Shown here: in pieces, positions 9,740 through 17,966 of the stretch
How positions within the stretch are numbered: the first letter of the stretch is position 1
Layout: every line of letters begins with the position of its first letter
NCBI GenBank assembly: GCA_964569385.1
Contig: CAZMUM010000041.1
Location: forward strand, 1 to 45,269
Direction: 5' to 3'
Source of the DNA: JAADHX01 sp964569385
GTDB taxonomy: Bacteria; Actinomycetota; Acidimicrobiia; Acidimicrobiales; Poriferisodalaceae
DNA length: 45,269 nucleotides
Made by a program: the position numbers and the translations under genes
The notes under the pieces: model-generated
The model's input: only the letters and a program-made list of their open reading frames with translations
Databases searched by the model: none
What the model was told of the DNA's origin: nothing

Positions 9740-10282
9740 ATGACCAGAGAGTGGCTAATCGCACTAGACCTTGGCGCCATCTTCTTGTTGGTGTTTGGTC
9801 TCTATTTCCCGCGTTACCGGCGCCGCGACATGGTGGTGGCCATCACGGGCGTAAACGTAGGCGTATTGGCCGTCACCGTCACGTTGGTATCGGTAGATGT
9901 GGGCGTCGGGCTCGGGCTCGGGCTATTTGGCGTGTTGTCGATCATCAGACTTAGATCGGCCGAACTCGATCAAGAAGAGATCGCCTACTATTTCGCGGCG
10001 CTGGCGATCGGGCTTCTGGGCGGCATCGTGGTCGATTCGATGTGGATCTCACCAGTTCTGATGGGCGTCATCTTAGTGACGCTGTTCTTCACCGATCACC
10101 CTCAGCTTTTTGGTGCCCACCGACATCAACTGATCACGCTCGATGCAGCCATCGCCGATGAGGCTGAGCTCGAGTCGAGGCTAAGCGAGTTGTTGAACGC
10201 CAAGATTCAGCGGATTCGGGTGCGAAAACTCGACTTCGTCAACGACTCCACCGTGGTCGACGTGCGTTTCAAGGTTCGCTGA
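9740..10282 (+). CDS. DUF4956 membrane protein
   Basis: This 180-residue protein begins with about four hydrophobic segments: near residues 8-24, 30-52, 55-70 and 85-115. A conserved GVLSIIRLRS motif lies between them, and a short soluble C-terminal region (LLNAKIQRIRVRKLDFVNDSTVVDVRFKV) closes it. This is the DUF4956 pattern. No biochemical role is established; its constant genomic partners are CotH and VTC-type polyphosphate polymerases. Here it sits 28 bp after CotH and 6 bp before the VTC gene. It may be the membrane subunit for polymer or phosphate handling by the complex, which is inference. Confidence 0.88.
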   Translation: MTREWLIALDLGAIFLLVFGLYFPRYRRRDMVVAITGVNVGVLAVTVTLVSVDVGVGLGLGLFGVLSIIRLRSAELDQEEIAYYFAALAIGLLGGIVVDSMWISPVLMGVILVTLFFTDHPQLFGAHRHQLITLDAAIADEAELESRLSELLNAKIQRIRVRKLDFVNDSTVVDVRFKVR

Positions 10283-10288
10283 AGGCCC

Positions 10289-11080
10289 ATGGGCGTTAGC
10301 TCTGTTCCAGATTGGTCGGCGAGGTTGGACGGCAGTTCACTGATCGACGCGTTACCGACGATTGAGTTGGCCGACCTCAACGCGGCCGCGTCGCTACAAA
10401 CACGCGTCGATCGAAAGTACCTGGTGCGACCTGACCTTGTTGGGTCGCTTGTAAGCGACTTCGCCGGTTCGGCTTCAGCACTGATGGTGGCAAATACCCG
10501 GGTGTTCGACTACGAGTCGGTGTACTTCGACAGCGCCGAGTTTCGCCTATACCGCGCCGCCGCTACCGGTCGACGCCGCCGCTTCAAAGTCAGAACAAGA
10601 AGTCAAGCCAACAACGATCCGATGCTCGAGGTAAAGGCCAAAGATGGTCGCGGCCGAACCGTAAAGTTCAGAGCCCCGCACCTGGCCGCAGCAATGACCG
10701 AACTCGGACCGGCGGCCGGCGGCTTTGTGGACGAAGTGGTTGGTACGAACAACACCACCGCAGACCTTCACCCGGTTCTGACTACTCGCTACGAGCGATC
10801 GACGCTGTTCCACGCCGACTCCAAGAGTCGAATGACTATCGACCAGAACGTCAGATGCACGGCCACCGACAACGCGACCGCCACGTTTCGCGCCATCGTT
10901 GTCGAAACCAAATCGGACGGAGCGGCAAGCCCTTTCGACCGCTGGTTGTGGGGCCATGGTCTGCGGCCAGTCAGGCTAAGCAAGTTCAGCACTGCGCTGG
11001 CGGCTCTGACCACTTCGTTGCCATCGAATCGCTGGCACCGAATCGTTACCGGCGACCTGTTGGTTGTCGAACCGGGCTAG
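10289..11080 (+). CDS. VTC/CYTH polyphosphate polymerase domain protein
   Basis: This 263-residue protein shows the triphosphate-tunnel residues expected of VTC-domain enzymes. LQTRVDRKYLV gives the first Arg and Lys, RRRFKVRTRSQ the basic strand, and MLEVKAKDGRGRTVKFR an E-x-K pair. LTTRYERSTLF and MTIDQNVRC follow, and the closing strand is VVETKSDGAASPFD. In yeast Vtc4 this tunnel transfers phosphate from ATP to growing polyphosphate; bacterial homologues are assumed to do similar chemistry. It lacks the SPX and membrane domains of the yeast complex, which fits a split system with the upstream DUF4956 protein as membrane part. Its stop shares a CTAG with the convergent MFS gene. Confidence 0.85.
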   Translation: MGVSSVPDWSARLDGSSLIDALPTIELADLNAAASLQTRVDRKYLVRPDLVGSLVSDFAGSASALMVANTRVFDYESVYFDSAEFRLYRAAATGRRRRFKVRTRSQANNDPMLEVKAKDGRGRTVKFRAPHLAAAMTELGPAAGGFVDEVVGTNNTTADLHPVLTTRYERSTLFHADSKSRMTIDQNVRCTATDNATATFRAIVVETKSDGAASPFDRWLWGHGLRPVRLSKFSTALAALTTSLPSNRWHRIVTGDLLVVEPG

Positions 11081-12222
11081 TCCCAAGCGTTTCGAACTCG
11101 ATGCAGTGCGACAAGGCTCAGCAGCACGCCCACGGCCGCGACAGCCAGGAAGTAGTCCTGTCCGTAACGGCCATACAACGAAGGCGATATGGCAGCCGCG
11201 ACCGCTGCCGCCGAGAGGCCAGCCGTCTCGAGCAGGGCCGAGCCGACGGCGATACGTTCGGTACCAGTTACCTCGAGCACGAGAACCTGGGCCGAGACGC
11301 TGGCGAACGATTCGGCTGTTCCGTGAGCGAATCCCACGATTCCGACCAACAGAACCGAGCCGACGAGGCCATACCCGATCATTACCGGCGCCAACGCCAA
11401 CGCCGCAGGCAACATGACAAACGCGGCTCCACGACTCTGGGCAAGCTTGCCAGCAATTCGCGGCAAGATGAGCATGGGCAGACCAACCGCAAGCAGCACG
11501 ATGGCCACCGCGCCATTGTCGGCCCCAAGGTCAGTGAGGAATCGATCGACGAGAGCATCGAATACCCCGATAAATCCGAACACCAAAACTCCAACCAACA
11601 TCGCGGCCTGGATCCGAGGCCGCTTAATCAACTGCCGGAGATCGCCGTAGTCGACTTCGGTGACGGCCATGTCGCTACGCACAACCGCTATGGAAGCGGG
11701 AATGCCAACCACGATGAGGCCACCACTCACAACTAGAAATGGCGCTTCGAACCCCCATGGTTCGAGGACAGCCCCTAGCAGCGGACCAGAGATGAACCCG
11801 GCCACTGCTGTCGACAGCAACACACCAAGCTTGGCCCCACCGCCCACAGTGTCGAACCCAAGGAGGGCCTTGCGCGCCAGCATTCCGAATAGTCCGAGGC
11901 CAATACCAGTTAGTCCCCGGCTCGTTGCCAACGTAAGCAGGGATTCCCCGTAGGCAAAGCCGATCGGTCCGGCAATTGCACTTGTCATCCCGATGATGGC
12001 AAGAGGTTTGGTATTGCCGCGATCGGCGAGCGGCGAAACCAAAATCTGCACCACCAGAGCAGCTGCGAATCCGCTGGCCGCGATCACCCCGATCTCCCAG
12101 TCGGCCAGGCCATAAGCCGTCTGCACGTCTTCGAAGAAGACGAACACCACACCTAGAGCCGCGGCAAGGAAAAAGTTGGTCGCATAGATGAGCCAGTTAC
12201 GCACCGGCTTAGTGAACACCAT
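11077..12222 (-). CDS. MFS transporter
   Basis: The protein has 381 residues and about twelve hydrophobic segments. A charged loop near residue 190 (VVRSDMAVTEVDYGDLRQLIKRP) separates the two six-helix halves. SPLADRGNTKPL after the second helix is the usual conserved cytoplasmic MFS loop. The substrate cannot be inferred. It starts 18 bp after the aminotransferase stop on the same strand and is probably co-transcribed with it. That would fit export of an amino-acid-like compound, though this is only a guess. Its stop overlaps that of the VTC gene by 4 bp. Confidence 0.88.
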   Translation of the reverse strand: MVFTKPVRNWLIYATNFFLAAALGVVFVFFEDVQTAYGLADWEIGVIAASGFAAALVVQILVSPLADRGNTKPLAIIGMTSAIAGPIGFAYGESLLTLATSRGLTGIGLGLFGMLARKALLGFDTVGGGAKLGVLLSTAVAGFISGPLLGAVLEPWGFEAPFLVVSGGLIVVGIPASIAVVRSDMAVTEVDYGDLRQLIKRPRIQAAMLVGVLVFGFIGVFDALVDRFLTDLGADNGAVAIVLLAVGLPMLILPRIAGKLAQSRGAAFVMLPAALALAPVMIGYGLVGSVLLVGIVGFAHGTAESFASVSAQVLVLEVTGTERIAVGSALLETAGLSAAAVAAAISPSLYGRYGQDYFLAVAAVGVLLSLVALHRVRNAWD

Positions 12223-12240
12223 TCATAGCCAAGTACCTAA

Positions 12241-13383
12241 CTAATTCAGCACCTCGACGGCTCGATCGATGTCGTCGTCGGTGTTGTACATGTGCGGCGC
12301 AATCCGAATCTGGCCAGCGCGAGTAGCGACGTCGATGGCACCATCGGCCAAGATTTGTGTCGATTCGGCGATGTCGACCGTCGTTGGTCGCAGAAAAAGT
12401 ATCGCCGATTGGCGCGCAGTCGGGCCCCGTTGACCAACTTCGTATTGCGTGGTGTCGAGACCGTCAAGCAGCCGATTCGACAGGGCGAGGTTGTGGCGGT
12501 GAATCGCGTCGACACCGATATCGGCGACGAACTTGATCGATTCGACAAACGCCGCAAAGTTGAAGAAATTCGCGGTCCCGAAGATGTCGTGACGTCGCGC
12601 CCCCGAAGGAGGCTCGATGGAGTCGAGATCGACGTTCGGTGCCGCGAGATCGTCGGCCGACATCGATGCGAGCCAGTAGAACTTTCGGGCCGTCAGCCGG
12701 TCTTGGGTCTCGGGCGAGAGCCAGGTAAAGCCAGTACCGTATGGTCCGCAGAGGTACTTGAACCCCACCGACGTGAGTGCATCAATCGGGTGAGCATGCG
12801 GCTCGATTTCGATTCCGCCAACACCCTGCGATGCATTTACGACGAACAGCACCGACTTGGATCGGCACAACGCGCCAATCGCATCGAGGTCGATGACCTC
12901 GCCGCTAAGCGAGTGCACCCAGGTGAGGCAAACCACCTTCGTGGCATCGGTTAACGCGGCAGCCACTTCGTCTGCGCTTAGGACATTGCCACCAGGATTG
13001 ATCTGGCGGACGTTCACGCCCGCATCGCGCAAAGTCAGCCAGGGCAACACATCGGACGGAAAGTCGTTGGCGGCGACCACGATTTCGTCGCCAGGCCCGA
13101 GATCGAGCCCGTTGGCCAGTAGATGGATGCCATATGAAGAAGAGTTGGCAAGCACCACCTCGTCGACCGGAACGCTTAGCAGTCCGGCTATTGCGCTACG
13201 GAGTTCGCTGGGAATTTTCTCGAATAGCGCCGGCGTGGCCAGCCGGTGGGGCCGTTGTTTCCACCTAACGGCTTCAATCGTTGCCTTGGCCGCTGCTGTG
13301 GGGAGCGGACCCTGATGTGAGGCATTCAGCCAAACCCGGTCTGGGTCGAGGTCGAACCCCGACGCGGCTAGGGCGATGTCCAT
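12241..13383 (-). CDS. Class V aminotransferase (PLP, cysteine desulfurase-like)
   Basis: This 380-residue fold-type I PLP enzyme is of the class V group. VVLANSSSYGIHLLANGL is the cofactor phosphate-binding region. VVCLTWVHSLSGEVIDL and VVNASQGVGGIEIE contain the PLP ring-stacking and Asp-equivalent regions. The Schiff-base Lys is in LTSVGFKYLCGPYGTGF. The N-terminus (VWLNASHQGPLP) matches the desulfurase, isopenicillin-N-epimerase-like and kynureninase-like proteins. I see no clear active-site Cys loop of a true IscS/SufS, so a desulfurase role is not supported. The gene is divergent from the TauE/SafE permease gene with 51 bp between starts. Confidence 0.85.
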   Translation of the reverse strand: MDIALAASGFDLDPDRVWLNASHQGPLPTAAAKATIEAVRWKQRPHRLATPALFEKIPSELRSAIAGLLSVPVDEVVLANSSSYGIHLLANGLDLGPGDEIVVAANDFPSDVLPWLTLRDAGVNVRQINPGGNVLSADEVAAALTDATKVVCLTWVHSLSGEVIDLDAIGALCRSKSVLFVVNASQGVGGIEIEPHAHPIDALTSVGFKYLCGPYGTGFTWLSPETQDRLTARKFYWLASMSADDLAAPNVDLDSIEPPSGARRHDIFGTANFFNFAAFVESIKFVADIGVDAIHRHNLALSNRLLDGLDTTQYEVGQRGPTARQSAILFLRPTTVDIAESTQILADGAIDVATRAGQIRIAPHMYNTDDDIDRAVEVLN

Positions 13384-13434
13384 TAGTCCATTCCTCCAGT
13401 TCGGTCAGCTGTTGTTGGCCTAGAGTTCGCGCCA

Positions 13435-14187
13435 GTGCTTAGCAACGCTATCGACCTCACTACCGCCGAGATGGCCTACGGCGCAGGTGTGATTTTGGTC
13501 GCCGCCTATATCCGAGGTCTGGCCGGCTTCGCGTTGTCGGCCATCATTGTTTCGGGGTTGTCCTTCATCATCGAGCCTATTGAAGCCGTAGCCCTCGCCC
13601 TCATCGCCGAACTGGCGGCCAGCTCGATGCTGGCTCGGTCGGTTTGGAACGACATCGATTGGTCGCGCATGTGGACTCTCCTTGGCGCAGGCGTGATCGG
13701 AACGCCTATAGGTGTTCAAGTGTTGACTACGGCCGACGCATCGACGGTGCGGACTCTGACGTTCGGGTTCATTCTCGCCGCCAGCGTTGCCCTCTTAACC
13801 ATGCGACCGCGTTCGATCGATACATCGGGGGCGTTGCTTGTCGCCATTGGCATCGTCGCTGGCGTGGCTAACGGTGCTGCGGCGATCAGCGGCCTAGTCA
13901 TAGTTTTGGCTCTTTCATTCTTGGCCATCAATGCAGCCGAGATCCGAGCCACGCTTGTGGCATATTTCTTCGCGGCCAATGTCGTAGTCGTCGGCTTCCT
14001 CGCCTACCGAGGCGGCTACGAGTCAGCTACCTGGTGGCGGTTGGTGTTTGCTTTGCCGCTATTGGCGGGCGCTTTGTGGGCCGGCGCCAACACGTTTGGA
14101 CGAAGTTCGCCCGAACGTCTACGCAAGATCACCCTCGGTGTCTTAGTAGCCGTCTCGCTAACAGGACTAGCGCGCCTGGCCGTCTGA
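13435..14187 (+). CDS. TauE/SafE family sulfite/anion exporter
   Basis: This 250-residue integral membrane protein has about eight hydrophobic segments. YIRGLAGFALSAIIVSGLSFI near the N-terminus corresponds to the family's first conserved half, and GVANGAAAISGLVIVLAL to the second, inverted half. Family members move sulfite, sulfoacetate or other small organic anions across the cytoplasmic membrane. The start is a GTG at 13435. The divergent neighbour is a PLP enzyme, so a sulfur-containing substrate is possible but unproven. Confidence 0.85.
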   Translation: MLSNAIDLTTAEMAYGAGVILVAAYIRGLAGFALSAIIVSGLSFIIEPIEAVALALIAELAASSMLARSVWNDIDWSRMWTLLGAGVIGTPIGVQVLTTADASTVRTLTFGFILAASVALLTMRPRSIDTSGALLVAIGIVAGVANGAAAISGLVIVLALSFLAINAAEIRATLVAYFFAANVVVVGFLAYRGGYESATWWRLVFALPLLAGALWAGANTFGRSSPERLRKITLGVLVAVSLTGLARLAV

Positions 14188-14221
14188 GGCTGGATTTGGT
14201 CGCCAGTTGGGTAGTGCGTCT

Positions 14222-15076
14222 ATGTTTGGCGCGATGAAAGATCTAGCAGGTAAGACCGCAGTCGTAACTGGGGCCGCCAGTGGCCTAGGCCTCGCCTTCG
14301 CCAACCAATTCGCACAAGACGGCATGAACGTCGTGATGAGCGATATCGAACAACCGCGGCTCGACGAAGCGGTCGCTCAAGTCGAAACGCACGGAACCCG
14401 GGTAGTCGGCATTGTCACCGACGTCTCCGACAGCGACTCAATGGATGCATTGGCGGCGGCCACCTTCGAGGCATTTGAATCGGTCAACGTTCTGTGCAAC
14501 AACGCCGGAGTTGCTGGCGGGCTCACCGCCGAAGGCATCGATGCCGCCAACTGGAAGTGGGTACTCGATGTCAACCTGTTTGGTGTTGTGCACGGTCATC
14601 GTGTGTTCCTACCCCGCATGGTCGAACACGGCGATGGCCACATCGTGAACACCGCGTCGATGGCAGGGCACTTCCCAGGCCATTCGGCCTATACAGCCAG
14701 CAAATGGGCAGTCGTCGGCATCACGATGGGACTGCTCAACGAGATGCGTCAGAACGAAACTGGAGTAGGAGTTTCGTGTCTGTGTCCTGGCTGGGTCGAC
14801 ACCCAAATTGCCAACTCAGACCGCAACATCCCCGAATGGGCCGCCCCCGCAGCACTGGTCGAACCAACCGAGGAACAAGAGTTCCGAATGCAGTTCCTGA
14901 AAGACGTGCTGGCCGCGGGTAAGGCGCCAGAATCGGTGGCCGAAATGGTGCGCGACGCCATTGTCAACGACTCATTCTGGATCTTCACCCATCCCGAAAT
15001 GGTCGACCGGCTGGCTGCCAAACACGACTCAATCATGGAGAACCGCAACCCCGAACCGTTCTCGCTTCTCGACTAG
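14222..15076 (+). CDS. Short-chain dehydrogenase/reductase
   Basis: This classical SDR has about 284 residues. The NAD(P)-binding motif is TGAASGLG; NNAG is present; the catalytic Ser is in NTASMAGH; the Tyr-Lys pair is in SAYTASKWA; and CPGW follows. The ATG at 14222 is preferred to an upstream TTG (14207). A further ATG at 14234 (MKDLAGKT) is also plausible. It is about 80 residues longer at the C-terminus than minimal SDRs (PEMVDRLAAKHDSIMENRNP), as in the actinobacterial hydroxyacyl and steroid-type group. It converges on another SDR; the two stop codons share CTAG at 15073-15076. Confidence 0.9.
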   Translation: MFGAMKDLAGKTAVVTGAASGLGLAFANQFAQDGMNVVMSDIEQPRLDEAVAQVETHGTRVVGIVTDVSDSDSMDALAAATFEAFESVNVLCNNAGVAGGLTAEGIDAANWKWVLDVNLFGVVHGHRVFLPRMVEHGDGHIVNTASMAGHFPGHSAYTASKWAVVGITMGLLNEMRQNETGVGVSCLCPGWVDTQIANSDRNIPEWAAPAALVEPTEEQEFRMQFLKDVLAAGKAPESVAEMVRDAIVNDSFWIFTHPEMVDRLAAKHDSIMENRNPEPFSLLD

Positions 15077-15876
15077 CCGATCTTGGCCAACTGTCCCCCA
15101 TCGACGGGTAGTGCCACGCCGGTGATGAACCCGGCCTCATCCGAGGCCAAGAACAGCGCGGCGTAGGCCACATCCCATGCGGTTCCCTGGCGTTGGCCAA
15201 GAGGCACCCTGGCCGCCCGACGGGCCCGGAGGTCGTCGGCGTCGATTCCACGGTGCTCGCTCTGGCCGGCGATGGCCATGGGCGTGTCCATTAACCCCGG
15301 CATGATCGTGTTTACCCTGATGCCATGCTTGAAGTTGGCCGTAGCCAGATGGTGGGTTAGCGCGTTCACTGCGGCCTTCGACGCCTTGTATGCCGCTAGC
15401 GGCGTGGATGCCACGGCTGCTATCGAAGAGATATTCACAATCGACCCGCCGCCAGTCGAGCGCATCAGCGGAATTACGTGTTTGCAGGTGAGGAACATAC
15501 CGGTGACGTTCACGTCGAAGATGTGGTCCCATACCTCGCGATCCAAGTGCAACGCGGGGCCATCTCCAGAACCGATGCCGACGTTGTTGTGCAGGATGTC
15601 GATACGACCAAAGGCATTGTCGCAGCGCGTTGTTATGCCCGCGACTTGGGCTTCATCGGTGATGTCGGCCACCAGCGTCTCGACTTTGGCTCCAGAGTCG
15701 GTCTCGAGCATCTCGGCGGTCGTCGCCAACGATTCGGCGTCTCGGTCCACGAGCAACAGCTGAGCCCCTTCGCGCCCAAACAGCACCGCCGTCGCACGCC
15801 CATTGCCGATAGTGTCACCTTGAGTCTGACCTGCACCAACAATGATCGCAGTCTTGCCTGCTAGCCGCCCGTCCAT
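15073..15876 (-). CDS. Short-chain dehydrogenase/reductase
   Basis: This 267-residue SDR has an unusual but recurrent nucleotide-binding loop, VGAGQTQGDTIGNGRAT, in place of TGxxxGIG. LLVDRD ends the second strand. NNVG replaces NNAG, the catalytic Ser is in NISSIAAVAST, and YKASKAAVNAL provides Tyr and Lys. MPGLMDTPM and the C-terminal GVALPVDGGQLAKIG complete the fold. This loop type is common in actinobacterial catabolic SDRs. The substrate is unknown. It is oriented toward, and overlaps by 4 bp, the plus-strand SDR. Confidence 0.9.
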   Translation of the reverse strand: MDGRLAGKTAIIVGAGQTQGDTIGNGRATAVLFGREGAQLLLVDRDAESLATTAEMLETDSGAKVETLVADITDEAQVAGITTRCDNAFGRIDILHNNVGIGSGDGPALHLDREVWDHIFDVNVTGMFLTCKHVIPLMRSTGGGSIVNISSIAAVASTPLAAYKASKAAVNALTHHLATANFKHGIRVNTIMPGLMDTPMAIAGQSEHRGIDADDLRARRAARVPLGQRQGTAWDVAYAALFLASDEAGFITGVALPVDGGQLAKIG

Positions 15877-15945
15877 CTGACCCTCCCGGCGTTGTTCGCA
15901 CCCAGAACATAGCCGGGTGCGGTTAAGCCATCCATTGGCCGGCGG

Positions 15946-16404
15946 TTATTGAAGTGGGAATGTGGTCGTGTCGCCATCGTCTCTGGGCCCGAACAATCGA
16001 CGGTCAGAAGCGTCAATCGGCACATCGTTGATTGAAGCCTCACGCCGACGCATCAGCCCGGCATCGTCGAACTCCCAGTTCTCGTTGCCATAGGAACGCC
16101 ACCACTGACCTGACTCGTCGAGGGACTCATACTGGAAACGCACCGCAATTCTGTTCCCGGTAAATGCCCACAGATCCTTCCGAAGCGCATATTCACGTTC
16201 GCGAGCCCACTTCGACTCCAGGAAATCGCGGATCTCGGCGCGTCCCTCCAGGAACGTGTCACGGTTCCGCCAAACAGAATCGACCGAGTAGGCCATCGAA
16301 ACGCGCGTCGCATCACGAGTGTTCCAAGCTGCCTCAGCTCCTAGGACCTTGGCTCGAGCGTCAGCCTCGGAAAACGGCGGGAATGGTGGTCGTTCTTCGC
16401 TCAC
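15946..16404 (-). CDS. DUF1348 (NTF2-like, SnoaL-fold) protein
   Basis: This 152-residue protein matches the DUF1348 group of the NTF2/SnoaL fold. The N-terminal helix region is FSEADARAKVLGAEAAWNTRD, followed by VWRNRDTFLEGRAEIRDFL, KWAREREYALRKDLWAFTGNRIAVRFQYE and WWRSYGNENWEF. Such cone-shaped alpha+beta-barrels bind small hydrophobic ligands; no enzymatic function is fixed for this group. It is divergent from the acyl-CoA dehydrogenase operon across a 254-bp spacer that holds the structured motif at 16478-16543. Confidence 0.88.
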   Translation of the reverse strand: MSEERPPFPPFSEADARAKVLGAEAAWNTRDATRVSMAYSVDSVWRNRDTFLEGRAEIRDFLESKWAREREYALRKDLWAFTGNRIAVRFQYESLDESGQWWRSYGNENWEFDDAGLMRRREASINDVPIDASDRRLFGPRDDGDTTTFPLQ

Positions 16405-16477
16405 AGTTGCTCCAGGCAGATTCCAAAAGACATACCGTCGATCACAACCGGCTCACCACCCAAATTGTTCCCTAACG

Positions 16478-16543
16478 ACAGACCACTTCTGTCACCGGCA
16501 TCTGTCCGCCCGCAGCCGTTTCCCGGTGCCAGGAGTGGTCTGT
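16478..16543 (+). promoter_or_regulatory. Conserved structured motif, copy 1 (candidate RNA leader or operator)
   Basis: A 14-base arm (16478-16491, ACAGACCACTTCTG) pairs with 16530-16543 at all but one position. After a T/C mismatch, CACCGG (16493-16498) pairs with CCGGTG (16523-16528), leaving a 24-base loop. The same blocks, ACCAC, CTGTCACCGG, CGCC.GC, GTTTCCCGGTG and GGTCTGT, recur with identical spacing at 23504-23565. Both copies lie upstream of plus-strand genes. This copy ends about 115 bases before the acyl-CoA dehydrogenase start. I do not recognise it as a named Rfam family. Confidence 0.6.
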
Positions 16544-16658
16544 ATGGGAAGAGTCACAGGGGGTCGATTGCGGAACTCGGCGGCGAGTGTTGCAAGCTGT
16601 TCACTTGGGCGTCGAGAGAAGTGCCCGCAAAGTTCGCTATTACCAAAGAGGAATTAAC

Positions 16659-17966
16659 GTGGCCGACGAAACCTCCGCTCCAGTTGCCGAAGTTCGAGCA
16701 TGGCTCGAAGACAACTGGGACCCCGACCTTACGGTCGCGCAATGGTGGGAGCTGATGGGTCTGGCCGGGTGGTCGTCACCGCTGCTGCCCGAGGAGTCCT
16801 ACGGCAAGGGACTCTCCCGCTCCGATGCTGTCGCAGTCGCTCGCGAGGTCGCAAGTTTTGGGGCCATGGGCGCGCCGAGCGGCCTCGGGCTTTTGTTGGC
16901 CGCTCCAACCATTGCCGCCCATGGCACCCGCGACCAAATCGACACCTACGTGCGCGACATCGTCACGGGAAAACAAGCCTGGTGCCAACTGTTCAGCGAG
17001 CCAGGTGCGGGCTCTGACCTTGCCGGTTTGTCGACCAAGGCCGAACGCGACGGCGACGAGTACATCGTTAACGGTCAAAAGGTCTGGACCTCGTTGGGCT
17101 CAACCGCCGATATGGGCATGCTCATTGCCCGAACCAACTTCGACGTGCCGAAACATCAGGGCATCAGTTGGATGGCCATCGACATGCACCAGGAAGGTGT
17201 CGAAGTCATTCCCCTCATCGAGATGACCGGCCACACGATGTTCAACGAAGTGTTTCTTAGCGACGCTCGGGTCCCAGCCGATGCGGTTGTCGGCGACGTC
17301 AACAATGGCTGGGCTGTCACTAATACCACCCTTCAAGCCGAACGAGCTGGGCTCGGCGCTGGTGGTGGCGGAGGGGCAGGAAGCGCGACGCCCGGCACAA
17401 TCGCCGACAATCTCGGCCTCAGGGCTGGAGACTTTGCCCCCGACGCAGGCTCCACCGCCAAGAAGGTGCCGAAGGGTGCTTCAGGTGCTACGCCGGCGCG
17501 GTCCATGCTCGTCGATTTCGCCAAATCAGCAGGCAAACTAGACGACCCGTTGATCCGCCAGGATCTGATGCGACTTCACACCCTGAACGCCATCGGTGGT
17601 TACAACGGCCAGCGCATGAAAGCCATGCGCTCCATGGGCCAGGACATTCCCGGTATGGCCAACATCTCCAAGCTGATGATGAGCGACGTAGTTCGTCTCA
17701 GCCGCGACCTTGGCTTGAAGATTGTCGGACCGTTCGGAACTTTGCACGCATACACCGACGAGCAGCGCGAATCGCTCAACGAAGCCACCGGCAATCCGTT
17801 CCTTGGCATGGTGACGAGTCAAGCGTTGTACGCACAGGCACCACCCATCTACGGCGGCACCGACCAGATCCAGAAGAACATCCTGGGCGAAAGAGCCCTG
17901 GGTTTGCCGAAGGAGCCGAACCAAGACAAGACGAAGCCGTTCTCCGAGCTGCCACGCAATGTCTGA
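16659..17966 (+). CDS. Acyl-CoA dehydrogenase
   Basis: The protein has 435 residues from a GTG at 16659, which is preceded by the strong Shine-Dalgarno-like AAAGAGGAA. An open frame reaching back to 16587 runs through leader sequence and is rejected as coding. WCQLFSEPGAGSDLAGLSTKAERDGDEYIVNGQKVWTS is the FAD- and substrate-binding middle region. FNEVFLSDARVPADAVVG follows. A Gly-rich stretch near residues 225-240 and an insertion before the C-terminal helical domain are features of actinobacterial FadE-type proteins. The C-terminus YGGTDQIQKNILGERALGLP is diagnostic. It introduces an alpha,beta double bond into an acyl-CoA, passing electrons to ETF. Its stop overlaps the BVMO start by 8 bp, indicating an operon. 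Confidence 0.93.
   Translation: MADETSAPVAEVRAWLEDNWDPDLTVAQWWELMGLAGWSSPLLPEESYGKGLSRSDAVAVAREVASFGAMGAPSGLGLLLAAPTIAAHGTRDQIDTYVRDIVTGKQAWCQLFSEPGAGSDLAGLSTKAERDGDEYIVNGQKVWTSLGSTADMGMLIARTNFDVPKHQGISWMAIDMHQEGVEVIPLIEMTGHTMFNEVFLSDARVPADAVVGDVNNGWAVTNTTLQAERAGLGAGGGGGAGSATPGTIADNLGLRAGDFAPDAGSTAKKVPKGASGATPARSMLVDFAKSAGKLDDPLIRQDLMRLHTLNAIGGYNGQRMKAMRSMGQDIPGMANISKLMMSDVVRLSRDLGLKIVGPFGTLHAYTDEQRESLNEATGNPFLGMVTSQALYAQAPPIYGGTDQIQKNILGERALGLPKEPNQDKTKPFSELPRNV

Noticed and set aside
16587..16658. Upstream extension of the acyl-CoA dehydrogenase
   Set aside because: The GTG at 16659 has a clear ribosome-binding site, and the 24 preceding codons have no similarity to the family.
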